Shown: piece by piece, positions 34,633 to 44,326 of the stretch
How the letters are laid out: each line of letters starts with the position of its first letter
Numbering within the stretch: position 1 is the first letter of the stretch
DNA from: JACCXG01 sp963750935
GTDB lineage: Bacteria; Acidobacteriota; Vicinamibacteria; Vicinamibacterales; 2-12-FULL-66-21
DNA length: 64,000 bases
Reading direction: 5' to 3'
Assembly: GCA_963750935.1 (NCBI GenBank)
Contig: CAVVSR010000004.1
Location: forward strand, 62,001 to 126,000
Translations under genes and position numbers: made by a program
Notes under the pieces: generated by a model
Told to the model about the DNA's origin: nothing
Databases searched by the model: none
What the model saw: only the letters and a program-made list of their open reading frames with translations

Positions 34633-35139
34633 AACGCCCAACTCCCACTTAACTCCCAACTCCCAATTCCCAACTCCCAAACGGAACGGTCACGTTGGCC
34701 TTGGCGATGCTTCTCCATGGACAACACCAAATGGGCAAACCTGGACAAACCCTACGATCTCAGGGAAAGACTGTTTCTCTTCGCCTGCTCATTGCGAGTC
34801 GGGCAGTTTCTGCACACGCGTGGTCCGGTCGCCGCTGCACTTTCTCAGCAGGTCCTCAGGAGCGGGACCTCTGCCGGCGCGAACTACGAGGAGGCGGACG
34901 ATGGCTCGAGCCCGAGGGACTCGCTCGCCAAGAAGCGGATCGTGCTGCGGGAACTGAAGGAGACGAACTTCAGGTTGCGCGTCTTGCGGCGGGAACAGCT
35001 GCTCACACCGGCTCAGGATCCGGTCATCGTCGAAAGTGCCGAGCTGGTGAAAATCGTGGCGACCATAGTCAAGAACGCGACGTCGAAGGCCGAGGGCGGC
35101 TGAGTAAGTTTGGGAGTTGGGAGTTGGGAGTTGGAAGTT
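34633..35139. mobile_element. Heptad-armed element D carrying a four-helix-bundle gene
   Basis: Left arm about 34633-34682 contains AACGCCC, AACTCCC, a 4-bp slip, then AACTCCC, AACTCCC, AATTCCC, AACTCCC. The last four units are identical in sequence and order to the left arm of element A at 1061. Right arm 35112-35139 is GGGAGTT, GGGAGTT, GGGAGTT, GGAAGTT. Between the arms, in place of the short palindromic core of elements A-C, lies the 128-codon four-helix-bundle gene. The element is placed between convergent genes, 5 bp after the kinase stop. Calling it mobile is inference from the dispersed copies. Confidence 0.6.
34717..35103 (+). CDS. Four-helix-bundle protein, 23S-rRNA-IVP / Avd-like family
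   Basis: 128 residues from the ATG at 34717 (MDNTKWANLDKPYDLRERLF). The family pattern is clear: YDLRERLFLFACSLRVGQFL (helix 1), PVAAALSQQVLRSGTSAGANYEEADDGSS (helix 2 with the S-x-x-N-Y-x-E signature), SLAKKRIVLRELKETNFRLRVL (helix 3) and ESAELVKIVATIVKNA (helix 4). Known relatives are the small proteins of 23S rRNA intervening sequences and Avd, the reverse-transcriptase partner in diversity-generating retroelements. No reverse transcriptase or rRNA is in this window. The gene is enclosed by the inverted GGGAGTT arms of element D. Weak ribosome site, possibly TTGGCGA. Confidence 0.9.
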   Translation: MDNTKWANLDKPYDLRERLFLFACSLRVGQFLHTRGPVAAALSQQVLRSGTSAGANYEEADDGSSPRDSLAKKRIVLRELKETNFRLRVLRREQLLTPAQDPVIVESAELVKIVATIVKNATSKAEGG

Positions 35140-35144
35140 GAGAA

Positions 35145-35174
35145 GAGGGAGGCACCGCGTGCGATGCCTCCCTC
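35145..35174 (-). terminator. Hairpin after TonB receptor 3
   Basis: Perfect 10-bp stem GAGGGAGGCA (35145-35154) / TGCCTCCCTC (35165-35174) with a 10-base loop, 7 bp past the stop of the minus-strand receptor gene and 5 bp from the right arm of element D. Confidence 0.65.
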
Positions 35175-35181
35175 TCGGCCT

Positions 35182-38100
35182 TTAGAACAGATAGCGAAGC
35201 GCGAGCTGGATGTCGCGGCGATCCCCCGACTTCGTGATGATGCGGCCGAAGTTGGCGTTGGTGGGGTCGGTGCCCGGACCGCTCAAGTTCGGATGGTTGA
35301 TGAAGTTGAACATCTCCATACGAATCTGCACCTTGTGGGTCCCCGCGAGGTTGACATTCTTGAAGATCGCGAGATCCCACTGCTGATCGCCGGGCCCATA
35401 AATCGCGTTGCGCGGCATGTTCCCGAATCTGTTCGCGCCAACCGGAACCTGCGAGAAGGCGTTTGGATTGAAGTAGAAGTTGTCGTCGGCAGCGACGCCA
35501 CCGGTAACCCCGCCCGAGAACTTGCCGTTTGTCCCTTGATTGGGATCACCACTCATATCGATCGGCTGTGCGATGGCGCCATCGCCGGTTCCCGCCCGGT
35601 CGTCGGTTCGCGTGATCGTGAAGGGCGTGCCCGTACGCATGAACGCCGCACCGGAGATCTGCCAGCCGCCGAGAATGTTCTGGACGAGATTCGTCGGTTC
35701 ACGCCAGAACGGCAGGTCGTAGATGTAGTAGATCGACAGCGCGTGGCGACGATCGAAGTTGGACGGCCCCTCGTAGCTCGTATCGTCGTAGGGGTCCCAT
35801 AGCACGTTACGCTTGTCGCTGCCGTTGTCCGTCGACTTGCCCAGCGTATACGCGAGACCTACCTTCAACCCGTTCGAGTAGCGGCGATCGACGCTCAGCT
35901 GCAGGCTGTTGTACATCGAGCGCGCGGCGTTCTCCGAAAGGCGAAGAGTGCCATACCCCTTGTAAGGGCGCAGGGCCGCAATATTCACTCCCGGGTTTGC
36001 CGCGGTGGTGCCCGGCAGTAACTGGTTGATGTTGCGCTCACGCGGCAGGTAGAGACCGCGGCGCCCGACATAGGTGACGTCGACGATGAACCCGAACGGC
36101 ACCTCGCGCTGAACGCCAGTCGACCACATGTATGACGTGGGATGCTTGAACTCGACGTCCTGCGCCTGGACACCCAGCGGCAGATCCGCCCCGCCGGATC
36201 CACCTCCACTAGGGTTGTCGACGCTGCCGGCCGACACCACCGCCATCGGTTGCAGCGGCGCATTCCCTCCGAGCAGCGTCGAGTCGTTCAACAGGACACG
36301 GTTGTGGAAGATCCCGGCACTCGTGCGCAGGATGGTCTTTTCGTTCAAGGAATACGACATACCCAGGCGCGGCTCGAAGACGTTGTAGTGGGTCTTGGAG
36401 AATCCGCGTGGCTCACCCCGGAACAGTGCCAGCACCTGGGGATCCGAGGCAATCGCGAGATCGTTTCCTTCGTCCTTGAAGCCGTCGCCCGCGAGGACCA
36501 TCCCGTTGTACCGGCTGCCGCCAATGATGCGACCGTTGCTGGGGTTGATGACCGCTTCCACGCTGGGATCGTAGAACCGTGGATCGAAGTTGGCGATATT
36601 GTTCGTCGTCGAATACCACGGCGGCCAGATCACGTAACGGAGCCCACCTTCGATAGTCAGGTCCGACCGTGGCCGCCACGAGTCCTGAATGAAGAGGTCC
36701 GTCGCGAGCGACCGCCATTTCGTGAAGGCACGCTGCCCAACCTCCGCGTAGGTATCGAAAAGACCCAGCGCCATGTCGGCCATGGCCAGACCGGAACGGG
36801 CCGTGCCGCTGTTGTTGAACGCGAACTGGCCGTTCTGGTTGTTGGTGCCGCCCGGAATGGCGTTGACGTTGATCTGATCGAAGTCGTCTTCACCCGAGTA
36901 CTCGAACACAACCCCGGCCTTGAGGGTGTGCCGGCCCTTCACGAGCGTCGTGGTGTTCGCGAATGTGTGGATCGGCCCCGCCGAGGACGCTGGATAAGGA
37001 CTCCCGTCCAACCCGCTGAAGTTTTGGACGTTGACCGTCGGTATCTTGTCCTCGAGCTCCTTGCCGACCGGGAATATATACGGGTAGTTGACGCCCCCGC
37101 GGGTTCGGCTATGCAGGCCGGTATCGGTGAACACGCCGATGAACACCTCGTCGAGCGAGTGGGAGTAGTTGAAGTCGTTGATCAGGTTGGGCCTGAGGGT
37201 GCTGGTCCAGCTGAAGGTCTCCGTCCGATTCGGCCGTTCCCATTCGGTGCGGGCCAGAGGGAAGGTTCCGCGGAACGCATCGATGGCCTTCCAGTTCGAT
37301 CGTTGAAAACGGAACATGATCTGGTTGTTGCTGTTCAGCCGATAGTCGAGCCGGATGCTGTCCTTCCGCTGATCCTGCGGGTTTTCGCTGTTGAAAATCG
37401 CATTGGCCGTGCCCTGCTGGAAGCCCGGCGTCGGCTCGGGATACAACTTCATCAACCCAGTCCCATTCGGAGACAGTTGTCCCGACGGAATGATGTTTCC
37501 GGTGAACGGCTGCCGCGTCGTCGGATCGCGGATGATCTGAGGGCTGCTGAAGAATGGATTCGGCCCGAGCAGCTCGCTGAAATCCCCCTGCCTCATCGCA
37601 AGAGTAGGCACCGTCGCCGTACCGGTCGACACCGCGAAGAAATCCACCCACTCCTGCGCGCCGAAGAAGAACAGCTTGTCCTTAAACATCTCGCCCGGAA
37701 TCGGGCCGCCGAAGGCGTACCCGTACTGCTTCTGGTCGAACGGCGCTGGGCCGGAATTCTCCGTCGCGTTCGGGCTGCGGTTGCGCGACCAGGTGTTGGC
37801 CTGCAGCTTGTCGTTTCTGAAAAAGTACGAGGCGTTGCCGGAGTAGCGGCTGCTCCCGCTCTTCGAGATGAACCGGATCTGTCCGCCGCTCGCGCGCCCG
37901 TACTCGGGCATGTAGTTGGCGGTCAACACCTGAACTTCCTGCACCGTGTCGGCGTTCTGCACGCCGATCATCGAGCCGGCCGATCGGGTGCGCGTCGCAA
38001 CGGCGCCGTCCACGTAGACGACCGCCTCGTCCGAGCGACCACCGTTGATGTTGAAGCCGCCCGCGGTCAGGTTCATGGCCCCCGCGTTGTTGAAGCTGCC

Positions 38101-38619
38101 GCCGATCACGCCGGCCTTGAGGGCGGGCACGCCAATCGGGTTGCGGCCGTTGAACGACAGGAGCTCGATGTCCTTGGCCTCGACCGTCTTCCGGATGGCG
38201 ACGTCGGTCTGCAGCAGCGTGGCCTCGGACGTCACCGTGACTTCTTCGGTCAACGCGCCGGTCTCGAGAGCGAAGTCGAGGGTCAGGGCCGAGGCAGCAT
38301 CGACCTGCACGCCGGTGCGGCTCGCCTTCTTGAAGCCCTGCAATTCGACGGCGATGTCATAGCGTCCGGATTGAAGGTTGGGGAACGTGTAGTAGCCGCT
38401 CCCGTCGGTCACGGCAGTGCGTGCCTGCTGGGTCGCGGTGCTGGTGAGTGTCACGGTCACGCCAGGCACGACGCCGCCCTGCGCGTCTTTTATCGTCCCC
38501 GAGATGGTGCCGCGGTCGAACTGCGCGTACGCCGACGTCGCGCAGATCGCCAACAGCAACAGCGCTGATGCCGCCACGCGGCACACGCGTCGCTGCGGAC
38601 CTTCTGTCTTCTGCTCCAT
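35182..38619 (-). CDS. Oar-like TonB-dependent receptor with carboxypeptidase-regulatory domain (receptor 3)
   Basis: 1145 residues. Start 38619 is fixed by the AAGGAGG ribosome site; the frame is open further upstream but that part is not protein-like. Signal peptide ends ATSAYAQ near residue 31. Regulatory domain: GTISGTIKDAQGGVVPGVTV and SGYYTFPNLQSGRYDIAV. Plug: INGGRSDEAVVYVDGAV, VLTANYMPEYGRASGGQIRF. The barrel carries internal repeats of FNY-, YTLGKS- and RRHALS-type strands and ends LALRYLF. Intact despite the many broken genes around it. Divergent from the molybdenum-hydroxylase genes; the shared promoter gap is about 130 bp. Confidence 0.9.
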   Translation of the reverse strand: MEQKTEGPQRRVCRVAASALLLLAICATSAYAQFDRGTISGTIKDAQGGVVPGVTVTLTSTATQQARTAVTDGSGYYTFPNLQSGRYDIAVELQGFKKASRTGVQVDAASALTLDFALETGALTEEVTVTSEATLLQTDVAIRKTVEAKDIELLSFNGRNPIGVPALKAGVIGGSFNNAGAMNLTAGGFNINGGRSDEAVVYVDGAVATRTRSAGSMIGVQNADTVQEVQVLTANYMPEYGRASGGQIRFISKSGSSRYSGNASYFFRNDKLQANTWSRNRSPNATENSGPAPFDQKQYGYAFGGPIPGEMFKDKLFFFGAQEWVDFFAVSTGTATVPTLAMRQGDFSELLGPNPFFSSPQIIRDPTTRQPFTGNIIPSGQLSPNGTGLMKLYPEPTPGFQQGTANAIFNSENPQDQRKDSIRLDYRLNSNNQIMFRFQRSNWKAIDAFRGTFPLARTEWERPNRTETFSWTSTLRPNLINDFNYSHSLDEVFIGVFTDTGLHSRTRGGVNYPYIFPVGKELEDKIPTVNVQNFSGLDGSPYPASSAGPIHTFANTTTLVKGRHTLKAGVVFEYSGEDDFDQINVNAIPGGTNNQNGQFAFNNSGTARSGLAMADMALGLFDTYAEVGQRAFTKWRSLATDLFIQDSWRPRSDLTIEGGLRYVIWPPWYSTTNNIANFDPRFYDPSVEAVINPSNGRIIGGSRYNGMVLAGDGFKDEGNDLAIASDPQVLALFRGEPRGFSKTHYNVFEPRLGMSYSLNEKTILRTSAGIFHNRVLLNDSTLLGGNAPLQPMAVVSAGSVDNPSGGGSGGADLPLGVQAQDVEFKHPTSYMWSTGVQREVPFGFIVDVTYVGRRGLYLPRERNINQLLPGTTAANPGVNIAALRPYKGYGTLRLSENAARSMYNSLQLSVDRRYSNGLKVGLAYTLGKSTDNGSDKRNVLWDPYDDTSYEGPSNFDRRHALSIYYIYDLPFWREPTNLVQNILGGWQISGAAFMRTGTPFTITRTDDRAGTGDGAIAQPIDMSGDPNQGTNGKFSGGVTGGVAADDNFYFNPNAFSQVPVGANRFGNMPRNAIYGPGDQQWDLAIFKNVNLAGTHKVQIRMEMFNFINHPNLSGPGTDPTNANFGRIITKSGDRRDIQLALRYLF

Positions 38620-38751
38620 AAAATACTTCCTCCTTGTCCGAACATGAAAAGAACCGCCCGACACGTTACACCTGCCCCGCTCGGATTTCCATCTCAAGTA
38701 CTCGGCTGACATCACCTGGTGGTGCAGTTCGCGTAAAATCGGTGCCGGCTG

Positions 38752-39223
38752 ATGCCCAGGTATCGCTGCCAGAATCAACGGTCGAACCGCTTCCATACAG
38801 ACGTGGGACGGGAACCAGCCGCTCCTGTTCGCGCTGCGCGGTCTCGGGCTGCACGGCGCCAAGCCGGGCTGTGGCCTCGGCCAGTGCGGATCGTGCACCA
38901 TCCTCGTCGATCGCCAGCCCGTCCGATCCTGCGTCGTCGCCACCAGCACTGTTTCAGGGCGGTCCGTCACCACTATCGAGGGTCTCGGCACTCCGGCGAA
39001 GCCCGATCCGCTCCAGGCCGCGTTCATCGCCGAGCAGGCCGCGCAGTGCGGCTACTGCACGAGCGGCATGATCATGTCGGCGCGCGCGCTGCTCACCGAG
39101 ACGCCGCGGCCGACCGTCGACCAGATCAAGAGGGCGCTCGCCGGCAACCTGTGCCGCTGCGGCGCGTATCCACGCATCCTCCGCGCCGTGCTGCGGGCTT
39201 CAGGACAACCGACCGACAAGTGA
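38752..39223 (+). CDS. Molybdenum hydroxylase [2Fe-2S] subunit, IorA/CoxS type (frameshift at codon 2)
   Basis: About 156 residues. The first [2Fe-2S] cluster is CGLGQCGSC preceded by GAKPG, with a distal Cys in VRSCV. The second cluster is QCGYCTSGMI and NLCRCGAYPRI. Both are complete and typical of the small subunit of xanthine/aldehyde/isoquinoline oxidoreductases. The body frame has no start codon after an in-frame stop at 38750; ATG 38752 followed by removal of one C (ATGCCCAGG to ATGCCAGG) gives MPGIAARINGRTASIQTWDG, so a +1 error at codon 2 is the simplest reading. Its stop overlaps the large-subunit start (TGATG). Confidence 0.82.
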
Positions 39224-41534
39224 TGCGCGAGATGCCCGATACGCTCACGCGGCGCTCGCTCCTCAAGGCCGGCGGTTCACTCGTCGTCAGCTTCGCGCTC
39301 GATGCGCCGGTGCTTGGTGGCCACGAGCCGCAGACGCCGGCGCCGACCGACGCTGGACGTGCACGCGATCCACTCGACGCTCGCGAGGTCGACAGCGTGC
39401 TGTCGATTCAGCCAGATGGCACCGTCACGATTTACACGAGCAAGGTGGACGTCGGCACCGGCATGCGGATCGCGATCGCGCAGATGGCCGCCGACGAGCT
39501 CGGCGTCGCGGTCGAGCGCGTCACGGTCGTCGACGGCGACACCGGCCGCTGCCCGAATCATGGCGGCACCGGAGGCAGCACCGGACTCACGCGTGGCGGG
39601 ACCGCGGTGCGGCAGGCCGCGGCGACCGCGCGTCAGGCGCTGCTGGCCCTCGCGGCAAAGCAGCTCGAGGTAGCCGCGACGGACCTGCGGATCGTCTCGG
39701 GCGAAGTCAGACCGGCCGCGGGCGGCCGCGGGATCGCGCTGGGCCGATTGATTGGCGGCAAGCGGTTCGCGCTGCAGGTCGATGCGAAAGCACCGCTGAT
39801 CCCCGCAACGCAGGTACTCCGCCATCGGCCGATCGCCGCTGCGGCCCGACGTGCCGGCGAAGTGCACCGGCCGCTACCCGTTCATCCAGGACTTCTCCGT
39901 TCCCGGCATGCTGCACGCGCGGGTGATCCGGCCGCCGGCGATCGGGGCGCGGCTGCTGTCCGTGGACGACGCGTCCGTCCGCGCGCTTCCGGGCGTTCGT
40001 GTCGTGCGCCTGGACAGCTTCGTCGCCGTCGTCGCTGACGACGAATGGGCGGCCATACGCGGCGCCAAAGAGCTCGGCACCACGTGGACGGAATGGTCCG
40101 GGCTGCCGGGCCACGACAGCCTCGAGCCGTACCTGCGCAGCGGCGTCATCGAGCGCGAACAGACCGTCGTCAACCGCGGCGCCAGCGGCGAGATGAAGCC
40201 CGGCGAGATCGAAGCCGCGATCGCGGCGGCGCCGATCACGCTGACCGCCACCTACTTCTGGCCATGCCAGAGCCATGCGTCTCTCGGGCCATCATGCGCC
40301 GTGGCCGACGTCCGCGGCGACGGCGCAACGATCTGGACGTCGTCGCAGGGGACCTACGGGCTGCGCGGCACGCTGTCGCGCGTGTTCGGCCTGACGGCGG
40401 ACAAGGTGCGCGTGGTGTTCGTCGAGGGATCCGGATCGTATGGCACCAACGGCGCCGACCACGCGGCGGCCGACGCCGTGCTGCTGTCGAAGACGATTGG
40501 GCGCCCGGTACGCGTGCAGTGGTCGCGGCAGGACGAGCACGGCTGGGACCCGAAGGGGCCGCAGCAGCTGCTCGATCTGCGTGCCGGCGTCGAGCCCAAC
40601 GGCCGGATCGCCGCCTGGGACACGCGCATGTGGATTCCGGCCAACCATCGGGGCGCGCGGATCCTGCTGGCGGCGGAGGCGGCGGGCATCGCCCAGGACA
40701 GCGGCCGAGACTCGGCCGGGATCTTCGAGAACGGCGACCCGCCGTATACCGTCGCTCACGTGCGTGTGACCGCGAACTGGATGCGCGACACGCCCCTCAA
40801 CCCGTCCAACCTGCGCGCCCCGGGCAAACCCGCGAACGTGTTCGCGGTCGAAGGGTTCACCGACGAGATCGCCGCGGCGTTGAAGGTCGATGCCCGCGAG
40901 TTCCGGACCTCGCGGCTCAGCGACCCGCGGGCGCTCGAGGCGATTGCGCGCGCGTCAACAGCCTTCGGCTGGGAACCGAGGCCCTCGCCAAATCCGCGGA
41001 CGCGGATCAGGCACGCTGGTCGGGCGGGGGATCGCCTACACCCGATACAAGCAGAGCGAGAACTACGTCGCGATCTGCCTCGAGCTCGCGGTGACGCCGG
41101 ACACCGGCGCGATCGCCGTCCGACGCGTGGTCTGTGCGCACGACTGCGGCCTGATCGTGAATCCCGGGGCGCTGCAGAACCAGGTCGAGGGCGCGGTCGT
41201 GCAGGGCCTGAGCCGCGCGCTGCACGAAGAGGTGCAGTTCGACCGCTCGCGGGTCACCAGCGTGGACTGGGCCAGCTATCCAATCCTGTCGTTCGACGAG
41301 GTGCCGGCCATCGACGTCATCCTCATCAATCGGCCCGACCAGCCGATGTGGGGAGCCGGCGAGGCCGCGACCGTTCCGGTGGCCGCCGCCGTCGGCAACG
41401 CGTTCTTCGACGCCACCGGTGTGCGGTTGCGTCGCGTCCCCTTCACGCCGTCCCGGGTCCGCGAGGCGCTGCGCGCGCCAGGCGGGCGGCCGGCGGTCTC
41501 GGATCGCGCACAACACGGTGGAGTCTCGGCATGA
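39223..41534 (+). CDS. Molybdenum hydroxylase large (molybdopterin) subunit, IorB type (two frameshifts)
   Basis: About 770 residues with +1 shifts near 39838 and 41000. The N-terminus has a Tat-like signal (LTRRSLLKAGGSLVVSF), as in isoquinoline 1-oxidoreductase beta subunits. Recognisable regions are TSKVDVGTGMRIAIAQMAADEL, GGTGGSTGLTRGG, PAKCTGRYPFIQDFSVPGML, EGSGSYGTNGADHAAADAVLL and the C-terminal GAGEAATVPVAAAVGNAFFD, which holds the active-site Glu next to the Mo centre. It oxidises an aldehyde or N-heterocycle; the electron acceptor may be a cytochrome. The stop overlaps the ABC ATPase ATG (ATGA), so all four genes from 38752 to 43758 are probably one operon. Confidence 0.85.
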
Positions 41535-42493
41535 GTCACGCGCTCGAACTGCAACACGTCACCAAGCGGTATGTCGGACACCTCGCGGTCGACGACCTCA
41601 GCCTGGCGGTGCCGAAGGGCACCATCTACGGCATCCTCGGACCGAACGGCGCGGGCAAGTCGACCACGCTCCGCATGGTGATGAACATCATCGCCGCCGA
41701 CAGCGGCAGCATCGCCGTGCTCGGCGCCGACCCGTCACGCGACCGCGCGGTGCTGCGGCGCGTCGGCTACCTGCCCGAGGAGCGCGGCCTCTACAAGAAG
41801 ATGACCGTCCTGGACGTCGTCGTGTTCTTCGGCGCGCTCCGCGGCATGCGCGAGTCGGACGCGCGCGAGCAGGGACAGAAGTGGCTGGAGCGGATGGGGC
41901 TGGCCGACTGGTCGCGCGCGAAGGTGGAGACGCTGTCCAAGGGCATGCAGCAGAAGGTCCAGTTCGTGACCACGGCGATCCACAGTCCCGAGCTGCTGAT
42001 CCTGGACGAACCGTCATCGGGCCTGGATCCGGTCAACCAGGAAGTGCTCCGCGACACGATTCTCGGCGCGAAGAAGGAAGGCCGGACGGTGGTGTTCAGC
42101 ACGCACAACATGGATCAGGCCGAGCAGCTGTGCGACTACGTGTCGATCATCGCGAACGGGCAGAAGGTGCTGGACGGCTCGCTCGACGAGATCCGGCGCC
42201 GTCACGGCGGCCACAAGTACCGGATCGAGTTCGACGCGACCACGCCAGGCGCGACGTCGGCCATGAGCAGCACGCCGCTGCTCAGCCGCGCGGTGCGCGC
42301 CGGCGAGGGCTGGGAGGTGGACCTGCCCGATCGCAGCGATGTGCCGCGGGTGCTCTCGGCACTCGCCGCCGCCGACGCCGACGCCCACGTCGTGAAGTTC
42401 GAGCACGTGCGGCCGTCGCTCCACCAGATCTTCGTCGATCACGTCGGCCAGGCCAGGGTCGCGTCCCGCCGGCCGGAGGCGCAGCATGCATGA
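41531..42493 (+). CDS. ABC transporter ATP-binding protein, NatA-like
   Basis: 320 residues. Walker A GPNGAGKST, Q-loop region GYLPEERGLYKKMTVLDVVVFF, signature LSKGMQQK, Walker B LLILDEPSSGLD and the switch His in STHNMDQAE are intact. After about residue 225 comes a C-terminal DUF4162-type extension (ARVASRR end) seen in NatA-like exporters. It works with the downstream ABC-2 permease at the inner membrane. ATGA overlap with the upstream large subunit and an 8-bp overlap with the permease show tight coupling. Confidence 0.92.
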   Translation: MSHALELQHVTKRYVGHLAVDDLSLAVPKGTIYGILGPNGAGKSTTLRMVMNIIAADSGSIAVLGADPSRDRAVLRRVGYLPEERGLYKKMTVLDVVVFFGALRGMRESDAREQGQKWLERMGLADWSRAKVETLSKGMQQKVQFVTTAIHSPELLILDEPSSGLDPVNQEVLRDTILGAKKEGRTVVFSTHNMDQAEQLCDYVSIIANGQKVLDGSLDEIRRRHGGHKYRIEFDATTPGATSAMSSTPLLSRAVRAGEGWEVDLPDRSDVPRVLSALAAADADAHVVKFEHVRPSLHQIFVDHVGQARVASRRPEAQHA

Positions 42494-43758
42494 CGTCCTG
42501 CTGATCATCAGGCGCGAGTTCCGCGAGCGCGTGGCCTCGCGATCGTTCCTCATCGGCACGCTGCTGTTCCCGCTGCTGATGATCGGCTTGATCGTGCTGC
42601 CACGCTTCATCGGCCGCGGCGGGACCGAGCGGGTGATCGCGCTCGTCAACGAAGCGCCGCCGGGGGTGGGCGCGGCGTTCGCTGCGGCGCTGAGCCGGCC
42701 GCCGGAATCGCGCGAAGACAACACCTACCGCGTCACGCCGGTCACCGGCACCCTCGAGCAGGTCCGCGGCGCGCTCGCCGACCGGGTCGAGCGCAAGGAG
42801 GTCGACGGCTACGTGGTCCTGCCCGCCAACGTGCTCGACGGCGGCGCGATCCTGTTCCGGGCGCGGAATGTCGGCAGCTTCGCGGTGATGCGCGACCTGC
42901 GGACCGCCGGCAACCGGGCGGTCCAGAGCGAGCGCATCGCGCGCGCCGGCATCGCCCCCGCGGCGGTCGCCGCGCTGATCGCGCCGGTCCGCGTCGACGA
43001 GGCGAAGATCACCGCCACCGGCGAGGAACGAGGCGGCGCGCTCTCGACCTTCCTCACCGCCTATCTGGTCGCCTTCCTGATCTACCTGATGACCACGCTC
43101 TACGGCGTGGCGGTGATGCGCAGCGTCCTCGAGGAGAAGACCAACCGGATCGCGGAAGTGCTGATGAGCACGATTCGCGCGCCCAGCCTGATGGCCGGCA
43201 AGATCATCGGCGTCGGCTCGGCGGCCGTCGTCCAGGTGATCATCTGGAGCACGATCCTCGCCGTCGTGCTGACGCAGGGCCACCGGCTCGGCGACCGCTT
43301 CGCGCTGCCGCCCAGCATGGCCCAGGCGTTCAACGTCGACCTCGGCACGGGCATCCTGCTGTTCCTCTATTTCCTGCTCGGCTTCTTTCTCTACGCCTCG
43401 ATCTTCGCGACCGTCGGCGCCTCGGTCACCAGCGAGCAGGAAGCCCAGTCGGTGCAGTTCATCGCCCTGCTGCCGCTGATCACGCCGATGCTGTTCCTCG
43501 AGTCGATCATGAACGCGCCGTTCGGGAAGACCGCGATGACGCTGTCGATGATCCCCTTCACGGCGCCGATCGCGATGCCGATGCGGATGGCGCTCGTGCA
43601 GGTGCCGGCCTACGAAACGGCGATCTCGCTGGTGCTCCTCCTCGTCGGCATCGCGCGTCGTCGCCTGGCTCGCAGGCAAGATCTACCGCGTCGGTATCCT
43701 CAGCACCGGCAAGCGGCCGTCGATCGGCGAACTGGTGCGATGGATCAGGGCAGCCTAG
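42486..43758 (+). CDS. ABC-2 permease, NatB-like (frameshift near C-terminus)
   Basis: About 423 residues. IIRREFRERVASRSFLIGTL is the typical ABC-2/NatB opening with a membrane helix to about residue 40. A large extracytoplasmic domain (about 45-180) precedes five membrane helices (FLTAYLVAFLIYLMTTLYG onward), with VLEEKTNRIAEVLMSTI as the conserved coupling region. Near 43655 one extra base disrupts the end; skipping it gives VVAWLAGKIYRVGILSTGKR and PSIGELVRWIRAA with a stop at 43756-43758. NatAB-type systems export Na+ or small organic compounds; the substrate here is unknown. Confidence 0.85.
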
Positions 43759-44040
43759 GCAGCGGGCTTCGGTTGACGCCGGCCCAGCCGCTGAACGAGG
43801 CCGGGTGACGCCTGAGCTTGTGCGTGGAACGCCGAAGTGTCCGATCGCAAGTCGTCGAACTTACACGCCTCGAGCCGCCTCGCGATGCATTCCCTCGTAG
43901 GGCGTTCATACGCGAAGGTCTCTCCTTTGCATAGTTGCAAGGGTTCGTCTACCTCTCATGCCGAGAGTGTGATTTCGGAGGGAGCCCGAGAAGACTCAGC
44001 AAATGGCTACATCGCGGCTCAGGCAGCCCGTCTGGCGGAC

Positions 44041-44319
44041 GTGCGAATCCGCATAATTCGTCCGCCCACCGAGACAGAGATCGACGGGATTTCGCTGTCC
44101 CATTTCGAAGTCGGCGTCGTTTACTCCGTTCCGAGCTCGCTGGCCACGCTCATGATCGTCGAGCGCTGGGCTGAACCGGTCATCGAGAACATCGAACCGA
44201 GACTCCCCTCGATCACCCTCACATACTCGGGTCCGCGCGAGCGGCGGCGTCGCGTCTACAGCGACTGGCGCCTGCGCGTCGAGCTCGGGCTCGCGGCCGA
44301 CCGTCGCCGCCGGCGGTAG
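44041..44319 (+). CDS. Small hypothetical protein (VRIRIIRPPTETEIDG type)
   Basis: 92 residues from a GTG at 44041; the frame is open further upstream (to 43837) but that part lacks protein character. The stretch VRIRIIRPPTETEIDGISLS, HFEVGVVYSVPSSLATLMIV and ERWAEPV looks like a compact beta-domain with conserved PP and W-A-E-P. Similar small proteins occur in acidobacteria, from memory and unverified. The C-terminal third is Arg rich. It is convergent with the CehA-like gene, 7 bp apart. The 280 bp before it hold nothing recognisable apart from a 61-codon minus-strand ORF of doubtful reality (43755-43940). Confidence 0.5.
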   Translation: MRIRIIRPPTETEIDGISLSHFEVGVVYSVPSSLATLMIVERWAEPVIENIEPRLPSITLTYSGPRERRRRVYSDWRLRVELGLAADRRRRR

Positions 44320-44326
44320 CGTTGTC

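Noticed and set aside
34534..34716. Upstream extension of the four-helix-bundle gene (start at 34534)
   Set aside because: That part overlaps the kinase C-terminus and the heptad arm in another frame; the family N-terminus matches the ATG at 34717.
34717..35103. Interpretation as a full diversity-generating retroelement (Avd with RT, TR and VR)
   Set aside because: No reverse transcriptase, template repeat or variable C-type-lectin target is in the window; only the family relationship of the four-helix bundle remains.
34717..35103. Four-helix-bundle gene as part of a 23S rRNA intervening sequence
   Set aside because: There is no rRNA sequence anywhere around it; the neighbours are a sugar kinase and a TonB receptor.
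35182..39027. Longer N-terminus of TonB receptor 3 starting at 39027
   Set aside because: The extra 136 residues overlap the [2Fe-2S] gene on the other strand and are not protein-like; the ATG at 38619 has a strong ribosome site followed by a signal peptide.
43755..43940. 61-codon minus-strand ORF beginning MQLCKGETFAYERP
   Set aside because: No ribosome site, no family recognised, and it overlaps the end of the ABC permease. It might be a remnant, but support is too thin.
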